DNA of 64,000 nucleotides from Henricia sp. BOLD:AAB3569 (taxonomy: Eukaryota; Echinodermata; Asteroidea; Spinulosida; Echinasteridae). Shown here in pieces: positions 38,101-51,100 of this stretch (position 1 is the stretch's first letter; the number at the start of each line of letters is the position of its first letter). Location: assembly GCA_037783545.1 (NCBI GenBank), contig JBBELK010000841.1, forward strand, positions 62,001-126,000, in the 5' to 3' direction. The notes under the pieces were generated by a model, which saw nothing but the letters and a program-made list of their open reading frames with translations, did no database searches and was not told the origin of the DNA. A program made the position numbers and the translations under genes.

Positions 38101-38881
38101 AGTTTAGAAAAAAAAGGGGTTGGCGCTTCCTGGATGCTCCCGCAACCTGTGGCTGTCTGTACACACCTCTTTGGTGTATTCCTGACTCGGCCCAGTTTGG
38201 GACGGGATTTTGGTCAAAGTGTGGTCCAAACGTCGGCAAATTTAGAGGTCAAAAAATATTCCGACGAACTTCAAATTTTGCATGCTCCAAACACTCTATA
38301 TTGCGCACTTGTCCTATAAAATTGACAGACTTTCGCCGGGAAATGGCAGAGAAATTTCAAAGTTTAGAAAAAAAAGGGGTTGGCGCTTCCTGGATGCTCC
38401 CGCAACCTGTGGCTGTCTGTACACACCTCTTTGGTGTATTCCTGACTCGGCCCAGTTTGGGACGGGATTTTGGTCAAAGTGTGGTCCAAACGTCGGCAAA
38501 TTTAGAGGTCAAAAAATATTCCGACGAACTTCAAATTTTGCATGCTCCAAACACTCTATATTGCGCACTTGTCCTATAAAATTGACAGACTTTCGCCGGG
38601 AAATGGCAGAGAAATTTCAGAGTTTAGAAAAAAAAGGGGTTGGCGCTTCCTGGATGCTCCCGCAACCTGTGGCTGTCTGTACACACCTCTTTGGTGTATT
38701 CCTGACTCGTGCGCATGCTCAGTCCTTCGGACTGTCGTTGACACGGCCCAGTTTGGGACGGGATTTTGGTCAAAGTGTGGTCCAAACGTCGGCAAATTTG
38801 GAGGTCAAAAAATATTCCGACGAACTTCAAATTTTGCATGCTCCAAACACTCTATATTGCGCACTTGTCCTAAAAAATTGA
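32149..38881 (+). repeat. Nested higher-order repeat with offsets 1408, 3336 and 4744 bp
   Basis: A five-monomer set recurs at 32149, 35485 and 36893. Its markers are a short monomer, CGCGGGG/CCTATTTGG with ACACTGCCCAG, ACTTAAAATTTTGC, CTCTTTAGTG, and another short monomer. A second set, AAATTTAGAGG twice plus TTTCAAAGTTTAG, occurs at about 33496-33756 and 38240-38500 (offset 4744). The copy near 36330 has the private change CTATAATGCG. Confidence 0.85.
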
Positions 38882-39020
38882 CAGACTTTCGCCGGGAAAT
38901 GGCAGAGAAATTTCAGAGTTTAGAAAAAAAGGGGTTGGCGCTTCCTGGATGCTCCCGCAACCTGTGGCTGTCTGCACACGCCTCTTTGGTGTATTCCTGA
39001 CTCGTGCGCATGCTCAGTCC

Positions 39021-39030
39021 TTCGGCCCAG
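39021..39030 (+). repeat. Single monomer with a 16-bp internal deletion
   Basis: TCCTTCGG is joined directly to CCCAGTTTGGG. Sixteen bases from within the hairpin to GACACGG are missing, bounded by a CGG microrepeat on each side. I saw this form only once. Confidence 0.85.
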
Positions 39031-42000
39031 TTTGGGACGGGATTTTGGTCAAAGTGTGGTCCAAACGTCGGCAAATTTGGAGGTCAAAAAATATTCCGAC
39101 GAACTTCAAATTTTGCATGCTCCAAACACTCTATATTGCGCACTTGTCCTAAAAAATTGACAGACTTTCGCCGGGAAATGGCAGAGAAATTTCAGAGTTT
39201 AGAAAAAAAAGGGGTTGGCGCTTCCTGGATGCTCCCGCAACCTGTGGCTGTCTGTACACACCTCTTTGGTGTATTCCTGACTCGGCCCAGTTTGGGACGG
39301 GATTTTGGTCAAAGTGTGGTCCAAACGTCGGCAAATTTGGAGGTCAAAAAATATTCCGACGAACTTCAAATTTTGCATGCTCCAAACACTCTATATTGCG
39401 CACTTGTCCTAAAAAATTGACAGACTTTCGCCGGGAAATGGCAGAGAAATTTCAGAGTTTAGAAAAAAAAGGGGTTGGCGCTTCCTGGATGCTCCCGCAA
39501 CCTGTGGCTGTCTGCACACACCTCTTTGGTGTATTCCTGACTCGTGCGCATGCTCAGTCCTTCGGACTGTCGTTGACACGGCCCAGTTTGGGACGGGATT
39601 TTGGTCAAAGTGTGGTCCAAACGTCGGCAAATTTGGAGGTCAAAAAATATTCCGACGAACTTCAAATTTTGCATGCTCCAAACACTCTATATTGCGCACT
39701 TGTCCTAAAAAATTGACAGACTTTCGCCGGGAAATGGCAGAGAAATTTCAGAGTTTAGAAAAAAAAGGGGTTGGCGCTTCCTGGATGCTCCCGCAACCTG
39801 TGGCTGTCTGTACACACCTCTTTGGTGTATTCCTGACTCGTGCGCATGCTCAGTCCTTCGGACTGTCGTTGACACGGCCCAGTTTGGGACGGGATTTTGG
39901 TCAAAGTGTGGTCCAAACGTCGGCAAATTTGGAGGTCAAAAAATATTCCGACGAACTTCAAATTTTGCATGCTCCAAACACTCTATATTGCGCACTTGTC
40001 CTAAAAAATGGACAGACTTTCGCCGGGAAATGGCACAGAAATTTCAGAGTTTAGAAAAAAAATGGGTTGGCGCTTCCTGGATGCTCCCGCAACCTGTGGC
40101 TGTCTGTACACACCTCTTTGGTGTATTCCTGACTCGTGCGCATGATCAGTCCTTCGGACTGTCGTTGACGCGGCCCAGTTTGGGACGGGATTTTGGTCAA
40201 AGTGTGGTCCAAACGTCGGCAAATTTGGAGGTCAAAAAATATTCCGACGAACTTCAAATTTTGCATGCTCCAAACACTCTATATTGCGCACTTGTCCTAA
40301 AAAATTGACAGACTTTCGCCGGGAAATGGCAGAGAAATTTCAGAGTTTAGAAAAAAAAAGGGGTTGGCGCTTCCTGGATGCTCCCGCAACCTGTGGCTGT
40401 CTGTACACACCTCTTTGGTGTAATCCTGACTCGTGCGCATGCTCAGTCCTTCGGACTGTCGTTGACACGGCCCAGTTTGGGACGGGATTTTGGTCAAAGT
40501 GTGGTCCAAACGTCGGCAAATTTGGAGGTCAAAAAATATTCCGACGAACTTCAAATTTTGCATGCTCCAAACACTCTATATTGCGCACTTGTCCTAAACA
40601 ATTGACAGACTTTCGCCGGGAAATGGCAGAGAAATTTCAGAGTTTATAAAAAAAAGGGGTTGGCGCTTCCTGGATGCTCCCGCAACCTGTGGCTGTCTGT
40701 ACACACCTCTTTGGTGTATTCCTGACTGGTGCGCATGCTCAGTCATTCGGACTGTCGTTGACACGGCCCAGTTTGGGACGGGATTTTGGTCAAAGTGTGG
40801 TCCAAACGTCGGCAAATTTGGAGGTCAAAAAATATTCCGACGAACTTCAAATTTTGCATGCTCCAAACACTCTATATTGCGCACTTGTCCTAAAAAATTG
40901 ACAGACTTTCGCCGGGAAATGGCACAGACATTTCAGAGTTTAGAAAAAAAAGGGGTTGGCGCTTCCTGGATGCTCCCGCAACCTGTGGCTGTCTGTACAC
41001 ACCTCTTTGGTATATTCCTGACTCGGCCCAGTTTGGGACGGGATTTTGGTCAAAGTGTGGTCCAAACGTCGGCAAATTTGGAGGTCAAAACATATTCCGA
41101 CGAACTTCAAATTTTGCATGCTCCAAACACTCTATATTGCGCACTTGTCCTATAAAATTGACAGACTTTCGCCGGGAAATGGCAGAGAAATTTCAGAGTT
41201 TAGAAAAAAAGGGGTTGGCGCTTCCTGGATGCTCCCGCAACCTGTGGCTGTCTGTACACACCTCTTTGGTGTATTCCTGACTCGTGCGCATGCTCAGTCC
41301 TTCGGACTGTCGTTGACACGGCCCAGTTTGGGACGGGATTTTGGTCAAAGTGTGGTCCAAACGTCGGCAAATTTGGAGGTCAAAAAATATTCCGACGAAC
41401 TTCAAATTTTGCATGCTCCAAACACTCTATATTGCGCACTTGTCCTAAAAAATTGACAGACTTTCGCCGGGAAATGGCACAGAAATTTCAGAGTTTAGAA
41501 AAAAAATGGGTTGGCGCTTCCTGGATGCTCCCGCAACCTGTGGCTGTCTGTACACACCTCTTTGGTGTATTCCTGACTCGTGCGCATGATCAGTCCTTCG
41601 GACTGTCGTTGACGCGGCCCAGTTTGGGACGGGATTTTGGTCAAAGTGTGGTCCAAACGTCGGCAAATTTGGAGGTCAAAAAATATTCCGACGAACTTCA
41701 AATTTTGCATGCTCCAAACACTCTATATTGCGCACTTGTCCTAAAAAATTGACAGACTTTCGCCGGGAAATGGCAGAGAAATTTCAGAGTTTAGAAAAAA
41801 AAAGGGGTTGGCGCTTCCTGGATGCTCCCGCAACCTGTGGCTGTCTGTACACACCTCTTTGGTGTATTCCTGACTGGTGCGCATGCTCAGTCATTCGGAC
41901 TGTCGTTGACACGGCCCAGTTTGGGACGGGATTTTGGTCAAAGTGTGGTCCAAACGTCGGCAAATTTGGAGGTCAAAAAATATTCCGACGAACTTCAAAT

Positions 42001-42319
42001 TTTGCATGCTCCAAACACTCTATATTGCGCACTTGTCCTAAACAATTGACAGACTTTCGCCGGGAAATGGCAGAGAAATTTCAGAGTTTAGAAAAAAAGG
42101 GGTTGGCGCTTCCTGGATGCTCCCGCAACCTGTGGCTGTCTGTACACACCTCTTTGGTGTATTCCTGACTGGTGCGCATGCTCAGTCATTCGGACTGTCG
42201 TTGACACGGCCCAGTTTGGGACGGGATTTTGGTCAAAGTGTGGTCCAAACGTCGGCAAATTTGGAGGTCAAAAAATATTCCGACGAACTTCAAATTTTGC
42301 ATGCTCCAAACACTCTATA

Positions 42320-45300
42320 TTGCGCACTTGTCCTAAAAAATTGACAGACTTTCGCCGGGAAATGGCAGAGAAATTTCAGAGTTTAGAAAAAAAAAGGCGG
42401 TTGGCGCTTCCTGGATGCTCCCGCAACCTGTGGCTGTCTGTACACACCTCTTTGGTGTATTCCTGACTCGTGCGCATGCTCAGTCCTTCGGACTGTCGTT
42501 GACACGGCCCAGTTTGGGACGGGATTTTGGTCAAAGTGTGGTCCAAACGTCGGCAAATTTGGAGGTCAAAAAATATTCCGACGAACTTCAAATTTTGCAT
42601 GCTCCAAACACTCTATATTGCGCACTTGTCCTAACAAATTGACAGACTTTCGCCGGGAAATGGCAGAGAAATTTCAGAGTTTAGAAAAAAAAGGGGTTGG
42701 CGCTTCCTGGATGCTCCCGCAACCTGTGGCTGTCTGTACACACCTCTTTGGTGTATTCCTGACTCGTGCGCATGCTCATTTCTTCGGACTGTCGTTGACA
42801 CGGCCCAGTTTGGGACGGGATTTTGGTCAAAGTGTGGTCCAAACGTCGGCAAATTTGGAGGTCAAAAAATATTCCGACGAACTTCAAATTTTGCATGCTC
42901 CAAACACTCTATATTGCGCACTTGTCCTAACAAATTGACAGACTTTCGCCGGGAAATGGCAGAGAAATTTCAGAGTTTAGAAAAAAAAGGGGTTGGCGCT
43001 TCCTGGATGCTCCCGCAACCTGTGGCTGTCTGTACACACCTCTTTGGTGTATTCCTGACTCGTGCGCATGCTCAGTCCTTCGGACTGTCGTTGACACGGC
43101 CCAGTTTGGGACGGGATTTTGGTCAAAGTGTGGTCCAAACGTCGGCAAATTTGGAGGTCAAAAAATATTCCGACGAACTTCAAATTTTGCATGCTCCAAA
43201 CACTCTATATTGCGCACTTGTCCTAAAAAATTGACAGACTTTCGCCGGGAAAAGGCAGAGAAATTTCAGAGTTTAGAAAAAAAAGGGGTTGGCGCTTCCT
43301 GGATGCTCCCGCAACCTGTGGCTGTCTGTACACACCTCTTTGGTGTATTCCTGACTCGTGCGCATGCTCAGTCCTTCGGACTGTCGTTGACACGGCCCAG
43401 TTTGGGACGGGATTTTGGTCAAAGTGTGGTCCAAACGTCGGCAAATTTGGAGGTCAAAAAATATTCCGACGAACTTCAAATTTTGCATGCTCCAAACACT
43501 CTATATTGCGCACTTGTCCTAAACAATTGACAGACTTTCGCCGGGAAATGGCAGAGAAATTTCAGAGTTTATAAAAAAAAGGGGTTGGCGCTTCCTGGAT
43601 GCTCCCGCAACCTGTGGCTGTCTGTACACACCTCTTTGGTGTATTCCTGACTGGTGCGCATGCTCAGTCATTCGGACTGTCGTTGACACGGCCCAGTTTG
43701 GGACGGGATTTTGGTCAAAGTGTGGTCCAAACGTCGGCAAATTTGGAGGTCAAAAAATATTCCGACGAACTTCAAATTTTGCATGCTCCAAACACTCTAT
43801 ATTGCGCACTTGTCCTAAAAAATTGACAGACTTTCGCCGGGAAATGGCACAGACATTTCAGAGTTTAGAAAAAAAAGGGGTTGGCGCTTCCTGGATGCTC
43901 CCGCAACCTGTGGCTGTCTGTACACACCTCTTTGGTGTATTCCTGACTGGTGCGCATGCTCAGTCCTTCGGACTGTCGTTGACACGGCCCAGTTTGGGAC
44001 GGGATTTTGGTCAAAGTGTGGTCCAAACGTCGGCAAATTTGGAGGTCCAAAAATATTCCGACGAACTTCAAATTTTGCAAGCTCCAAACACTCTATATTG
44101 CGCACTTGTCCTAAAAAATTGACAGACTTTCGCCGGGAAATGGCAGAGAAATTTCAGAGTTTAGAAAAAAAAGGGGTTGGCGCTTCCTGGATGCTCCCGC
44201 AACCTGTGGCTGTCTGTACACACCTCTTTGGTGTATTCCTGACTCGGCCCAGTTTGGGACGGGATTTTGGTCAAAGTGTGGTCCAAACGTCGGCAAATTT
44301 GGAGGTCAAAAAATATTCCGACGAACTTCAAATTTTGCATGCTCCAAACACTCTATATTGCGCACTTGTCCTAAAAAATTGACAGACTTTCGCCGGGAAA
44401 TGGCAGAGAAATTTCAGAGTTTAGAAAAAAAAAGGCGGTTGGCGCTTCCTGGATGCTCCCGCAACCTGTGGCTGTCTGTACACACCTCTTTGGTGTATTC
44501 CTGACTCGTGCGCATGCTCAGTCCTTCGGACTGTCGTTGACACGGCCCAGTTTGGGACGGGATTTTGGTCAAAGTGTGGTCCAAACGTCGGCAAATTTGG
44601 AGGTCAAAAAATATTCCGACGAACTTCAAATTTTGCATGCTCCAAACACTCTATATTGCGCACTTGTCCTAACAAATTGACAGACTTTCGCCGGCAAATG
44701 GCAGAGAAATTTCAGAGTTTAGAAAAAAAAGGGGTTGGCGCTTCCTGGATGCTCCCGCAACCTGTGGCTGTCTGTACACACCTCTTTGGTGTATTCCTGA
44801 CTCGTGCGCATGCTCATTTCTTCGGACTGTCGTTGACACGGCCCAGTTTGGGACGGGATTTTGGTCAAAGTGTGGTCCAAACGTCGGCAAATTTGGAGGT
44901 CAAAAAATATTCCGACGAACTTCAAATTTTGCATGCTCCAAACACTCTATATTGCGCACTTGTCCTAACAAATTGACAGACTTTCGCCGGGAAATGGCAG
45001 AGAAATTTCAGAGTTTAGAAAAAAAAGGGGTTGGCGCTTCCTGGATGCTCCCGCAACCTGTGGCTGTCTGTACACACCTCTTTGGTGTATTCCTGACTCG
45101 TGCGCATGCTCAGTCCTTCGGACTGTCGTTGACACGGCCCAGTTTGGGACGGGATTTTGGTCAAAGTGTGGTCCAAACGTCGGCAAATTTGGAGGTCAAA
45201 AAATATTCCGACGAACTTCAAATTTTGCATGCTCCAAACACTCTATATTGCGCACTTGTCCTAAAAAATTGACAGACTTTCGCCGGGAAAAGGCAGAGAA

Positions 45301-46395
45301 ATTTCAGAGTTTAGAAAAAAAAGGGGTTGGCGCTTCCTGGATGCTCCCGCAACCTGTGGCTGTCTGTACACACCTCTTTGGTGTATTCCTGACTCGTGCG
45401 CATGCTCAGTCCTTCGGACTGTCGTTGACACGGCCCAGTTTGGGACGGGATTTTGGTCAAAGTGTGGTCCAAACGTCGGCAAATTTGGAGGTCAAAAAAT
45501 ATTCCGACGAACTTCAAATTTTGCATGCTCCAAACACTCTATATTGCGCACTTGTCCTAAACAATTGACAGACTTTCGCCGGGAAATGGCAGAGAAATTT
45601 CAGAGTTTATAAAAAAAAGGGGTTGGTGCTTCCTGGATGCTCCCGCAACCTGTGGCTGTCTGTACACACCTCTTTGGTGTATTCCTGACTGGTGCGCATG
45701 CTCAGTCATTCGGACTGTCGTTGACACGGCCCAGTTTGGGACGGGATTTTGGTCAAAGTGTGGTCCAAACGTCGGCAAATTTGGAGGTCAAAAAATATTC
45801 CGACGAACTTCAAATTTTGCATGCTCCAAACACTCTATATTGCGCACTTGTCCTAAAAAATTGACAGACTTTCGCCGGGAAATGGCACAGACATTTCAGA
45901 GTTTAGAAAAAAAAGGGGTTGGCGCTTCCTGGATGCTCCCGCAACCTGTGGCTGTCTGTACACACCTCTTTGGTGTATTCCTGACTGGTGCGCATGCTCA
46001 GTCCTTCGGACTGTCGTTGACACGGCCCAGTTTGGGACGGGATTTTGGTCAAAGTGTGGTCCAAACGTCGGCAAATTTGGAGGTCCAAAAATATTCCGAC
46101 GAACTTCAAATTTTGCAAGCTCCAAACACTCTATATTGCGCACTTGTCCTAAAAAATTGACAGACTTTCGCCGGGAAATGGCAGAGAAATTTCAGAGTTT
46201 AGAAAAAAAAGGGGTTGGCGCTTCCTGGATGCTCCCGCAACCTGTGGCTGTCTGTACACACCTCTTTGGTGTATTCCTGACTCGGCCCAGTTTGGGACGG
46301 GATTTTGGTCAAAGTGTGGTCCAAACGTCGGCAAATTTGGAGGTCAAAACATATTCCGACGAACTTCAAATCTTGCATGCTCCAAACACTCTATA
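42320..46395 (+). repeat. Two tandem copies of a 2038-bp seven-monomer unit
   Basis: The copies are 42320-44357 and 44358-46395. Shared private variants are AAAGGCGGTTGG, CATGCTCATTTCTTCGG, CGGGAAAAGGCAG, GAGTTTATAAAAAAAAG, ACAGACATTTC, GGTCCAAAAATATT and TTGCAAGCTCC, all 2038 bp apart. The second copy has private changes CCGGCAAATGG (44692), GGTTGGTGC (45624) and AAATCTTGC (46370). Confidence 0.85.
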
Positions 46396-48172
46396 TTGCG
46401 CACTTGTCCTATAAAATTGACAGACTTTCGCCGGGAAATGGCAGAGAAATTTCAGAGTTTAGAAAAAAAGGGGTTGGCGCTTCCTGGATGCTCCCGCAAC
46501 CTGTGGCTGTCTGTACACACCTCTTTGGTGTATTCCTGACTCGTGCGCATGCTCAGTCCTTCGGACTGTCGTTGACACGGCCCAGTTTGGGACGGGATTT
46601 TGGTCAAAGTGTGGTCCAAACGTCGGCAAATTTGGAGGTCAAAAAATATTCCGACGAACTTCAAATTTTGCATGCTCCAAACACTCTATATTGCGCACTT
46701 GTCCTAAAAAATTGACAGACTTTCGCCGGGAAATGGCACAGAAATTTCAGAGTTTAGAAAAAAATGGGTTGGCGCTTCTTGGATGCTCCCGCAACCTGTG
46801 GCTGTCTGTACACACCTCTTTGGTGTATTCCTGACTCGTGCGCATGATCAGTCCTTCGGACTGTCGTTGACGCGGCCCAGTTTGGGACGGGATTTTGGTC
46901 AAAGTGTGGTCCAAACGTCGGCAAATTTGGAGGTCAAAAAATATTCCGACGAACTTCAAATTTTGCATGCTCCAAACACTCTATATTGCGCACTTGTCCT
47001 AAAAAATTGACAGACTTTCGCCGGGAAATGGCAGAGAAATTTCAGAGTTTAGAAAAAAAAAGGGGTTGGCGCTTCCTGGATGCTCCCGCAACCTGTGGCT
47101 GTCTGTACACACCTCTTTGGTGTATTCCTGACTGGTGCGCATGCTCAGTCATTCGGACTGTCGTTGACACGGCCCAGTTTGGGACGGGATTTTGGTCAAA
47201 GTGTGGTCCAAACGTCGGCAAATTTGGAGGTCAAAAAATATTCCGACGAACTTCAAATTTTGCATGCTCCAAACACTCTATATTGCGCACTTGTCCTAAA
47301 CAATTGACAGACTTTCGCCGGGAAATGGCAGAGAAATTTCAGAGTTTAGAAAAAAAAAGGGGGTTGGCGCTTCCTGGATGCTCCCGCAACCTGTGGCTGT
47401 CTGTACACACCTCTTTGGTGTATTCCTGACTCGTGCGCATGCTCAGTCCTTCGGACTGTCGTTGACACGGCCCAGTTTGGGACGGGATTTTGGTCAAAGT
47501 GTGGTCCAAACGTCGGCAAATTTGGAGGTCAAAAAATATTCCGACGAACTTCAAATTTTGCATGCTCCAAACACTCTATATTGCGCACTTGTCCTAACAA
47601 ATTGACAGACTTTCGCCGGGAAATGGCAGAGAAATTTCAGAGTTTAGAAAAAAAAGGGGTTGGCGCTTCCTGGATGCTCCCGCAACCTGTGGCTGTCTGT
47701 ACACACCTCTTTGGTGTATTCCTGACTCGTGCGCATGCTCATTTCTTCGGACTGTCGTTGACACGGCCCAGTTTGGGACGGGATTTTGGTCAAAGTGTGG
47801 TCCAAACGTCGGCAAATTTGGAGGTCAAAAAATATTCCGACGAACTTCAAATTTTGCATGCTCCAAACACTCTATATTGCGCACTTGTCCTAACAAATTG
47901 ACAGACTTTCGCCGGGAAATGGCAGAGAAATTTCAGAGTTTAGGAAAAAAAGGGGTTGGCGCTTCCTGGATGCTCCCGCAACCTGTGGCTGTCTGTACAC
48001 ACCTCTTTGGTGTATTCCTGACTCGTGCGCATGCTCAGTCCTTCGGACTGTCGTTGACACGGCCCAGTTTGGGACGGGATTTTGGTCAAAGTGTGGTCCA
48101 AACGTCGGCAAATTTGGAGGTCAAAAAATATTCCGACGAACTTCAAATTTTGCATGCTCCAAACACTCTATA

Positions 48173-51100
48173 TTGCGCACTTGTCCTAAAAAATTGACAG
48201 ACTTTCGCCGGGAAATGGCAGAGAAATTTCAGAGTTTAGAAAAAAAAAGGGGTTGGCGCTTCCTGGATGCTCCCGCAACCTGTGGCTGTCTGTACACACC
48301 TCTTTGGTGTATTCCTGACTCGTGCGCATGCTCAGTCCTTCGGACTGTCGTTGACACGGCCCAGTTTGGGACGGGATTTTGGTCAAAGTGTGGTCCAAAC
48401 GTCGGCAAATTTGGAGGTCAAAAAATATTCCGACGAACTTCAAATTTTGCATGCTCCAAACACTCTATATTGCGCACTTGTCCTAAAAAATTGACAGACT
48501 TTCGCCGGGAAATGGCAGAGAAATTTCAGAGTTTAGAAAAAAAAGGGGTTGGCGCTTCCTGGATGCTCCCGCAACCTGTGGCTGTCTGTACACACCTCTT
48601 TGGTGTATTCCTGACTCGTGCGCATGCTCAGTCCTTCGGACTGTCGTTGACACGGCCCAGTTTGGGACGGGATTTTGGTCAAAGTGTGGTCCAAACGTCG
48701 GCAAATTTGGAGGTCAAAAAATATTCCGACGAACTTCAAATTTTGCATGCTCCAAACACTCTATATTGCGCACTTGTCCTAAAAAATTGACAGACTTTCG
48801 CCGGGAAATGGCAGAGAAATTTCAGAGTTTAGAAAAAAAAGGGGTTGGCGCTTCCTGGATGCTCCCGCAACCTGTGGCTGTCTGTACACACCTCTTTGGT
48901 GTATTCCTGACTCGTGCGCATGCTCAGTCCTTCGGACTGTCGTTGACACGGCCCAGTTTGGGACGGGATTTTGGTCAAAGTGTGGTCCAAACGTCGGCAA
49001 ATTTGGAGGTCAACAAATATTCCGACGAACTTCAAATTTTGCATGCTCCAAACACTCTATATTGCGCACTTGTCCTAAAAAATTGACAGACTTTCGCCGG
49101 GAAATGGCAGAGAAATTTCAGAGTTTAGAAAAAAAAGGGGTTGGCGCTTCCTGGATGCTCCCGCAACCTGTGGCTGTCTGTACACACCTCTTAGGTGTAT
49201 TCCTGACTCGTGCGCATGCTCAGTCCTTCGGACTGTCGTTGACACGGCCCAGTTTGGGACGGGATTTTGGTCAAAGTGTGGTCCAAACGTCGGCAAATTT
49301 GGAGGTCAAAAAATATTCCGACGAACTTCAAATTTTGCATGCTCCAAACACTCTATATTGCGCACTTGTCCTAAAAAATTGACAGACTTTCGCCGGGAAA
49401 TGGCAGAGAAATTTCAGAGTTTAGAAAAAAAAGGGGTTGGCGCTTCCTGGATGCTCCCGCAACCTGTGGCTGTCTGTACACACCTCTTTGGTGTATTCCT
49501 GACTCGTGCGCATGCTCAGTCCTTCGGACTGTCGTTGACACGGCCCAGTTTGGGACGGGATTTTGGTCAAAGTGTGGTCCAAACGTCGGCAAATTTGGAG
49601 GTCAAAAAATATTCCGACGAACTTCAAATTTTGCATGCTCCAAACACTCTATATTGCGCACTTGTCCTAAAAAATTGACAGACTTTCGCCGGGAAATGGC
49701 AGAGAAATTTCAGAGTTTAGAAAAAAAAGGGGTTGGCGCTTCCTGGATGCTCCCGCAACCTGTGGCTGTCTGTACACACCTCTTTGGTGTATTCCTGCCT
49801 CGTGCGCATGCTCAGTCCTTCGGACTGTCGTTGACACGGCCCAGTTTGGGACGGGATTTTGGTCAAAGTGTGGTCCAAACGTCGGCAAATTTGGAGGTCA
49901 ACAAATATTCCGACGAACTTCAAATTGTGCATGCTCCAAACACTCTATATTGCGCACTTGTCCTAAAAAATTGACAGACTTTCGCCGGGAAATGGCAGAG
50001 AAATTTCAGAGTTTAGAAAAAAAAGGGGTTGGCGCTTCCTGGATGCTCCCGCAACCTGTGGCTGTCTGTACACACCTCTTAGGTGTATTCCTGACTCGTG
50101 CGCATGCTCAGTCCTTCGGACTGTCGTTGACACGGCCCAGTTTGGGACGGGATTTTGGTCAAAGTGTGGTCCAAACGTCGGCAAATTTGGAGGTAAAAAA
50201 TATTCCGACGAACTTCAAATTTCGCATGCTCCAAACACTCTATATTGCGCACTCGTCCTAAAAAATTGACAGACTTTCGCCGGGAAATGGCAGAGAAATT
50301 TCAGAGTTTAGAAAAAAAAGGGGTTGGCGCTTCCTGGATGCTCCCGCAACCTGTGGCTGTCTGTACACACCTCTTTGGTGTATTCCTGACTCGTGCGCAT
50401 GCTCAGTCCTTCGGACTGTCGTTGACACGGCCCAGTTTGGGACGGGATTTTGGTCAAAGTGTGGTCTCAACGTCGGCAAATTTGGAGGTCAAAAAATATT
50501 CCGACGAACTTCAAATTTTGCATGCTCCAAACACTCTATATTGCGCACTTGTCCTAAAAAATTGACAGACTTTCGCCGGGAAATGGCAGAGAAATTTCAG
50601 AGTTTAGAAAAAAAAGGGGTTGGCGCTTCCTGGATGCTCCCGCAACCTGTGGCTGTCTGTACACACCTCTTTGGTGTATTCCTGACTCGTGCGCATGCTC
50701 AGTCCTTCGGACTGTCGTTGACACGGCCCAGTTTGGGACGGGATTTTGGTAAAAGTGTGGACCAAACGTCGGCAAATTTGGAGGTCAAAAAATATTCCGA
50801 CGAACTTCAAATTTTGCATGCTCCAAACACTCTATATTGCGCACTTGTCCTAAAAAATTAACAGACTTTCGCCGGGAAATGGCAGAGAAATTTCAGAGTT
50901 TATAAAAAAAAGGGGTTGGCGTTTCCTGGATGCTCCCGCAACCTGTGGCTGTCTGTACACACCTCTTTGGTGTATTCCTGACTCGTGCGCATGATCAGTC
51001 CTTCGGACTGTCGTTGACACGGCCCAGTTTGGGACGGGATTTTGGTCAAAGTGTGGTCCAAACGTCGGCAAATTTGGAGGTCAAAAAATATTCCGACGAA

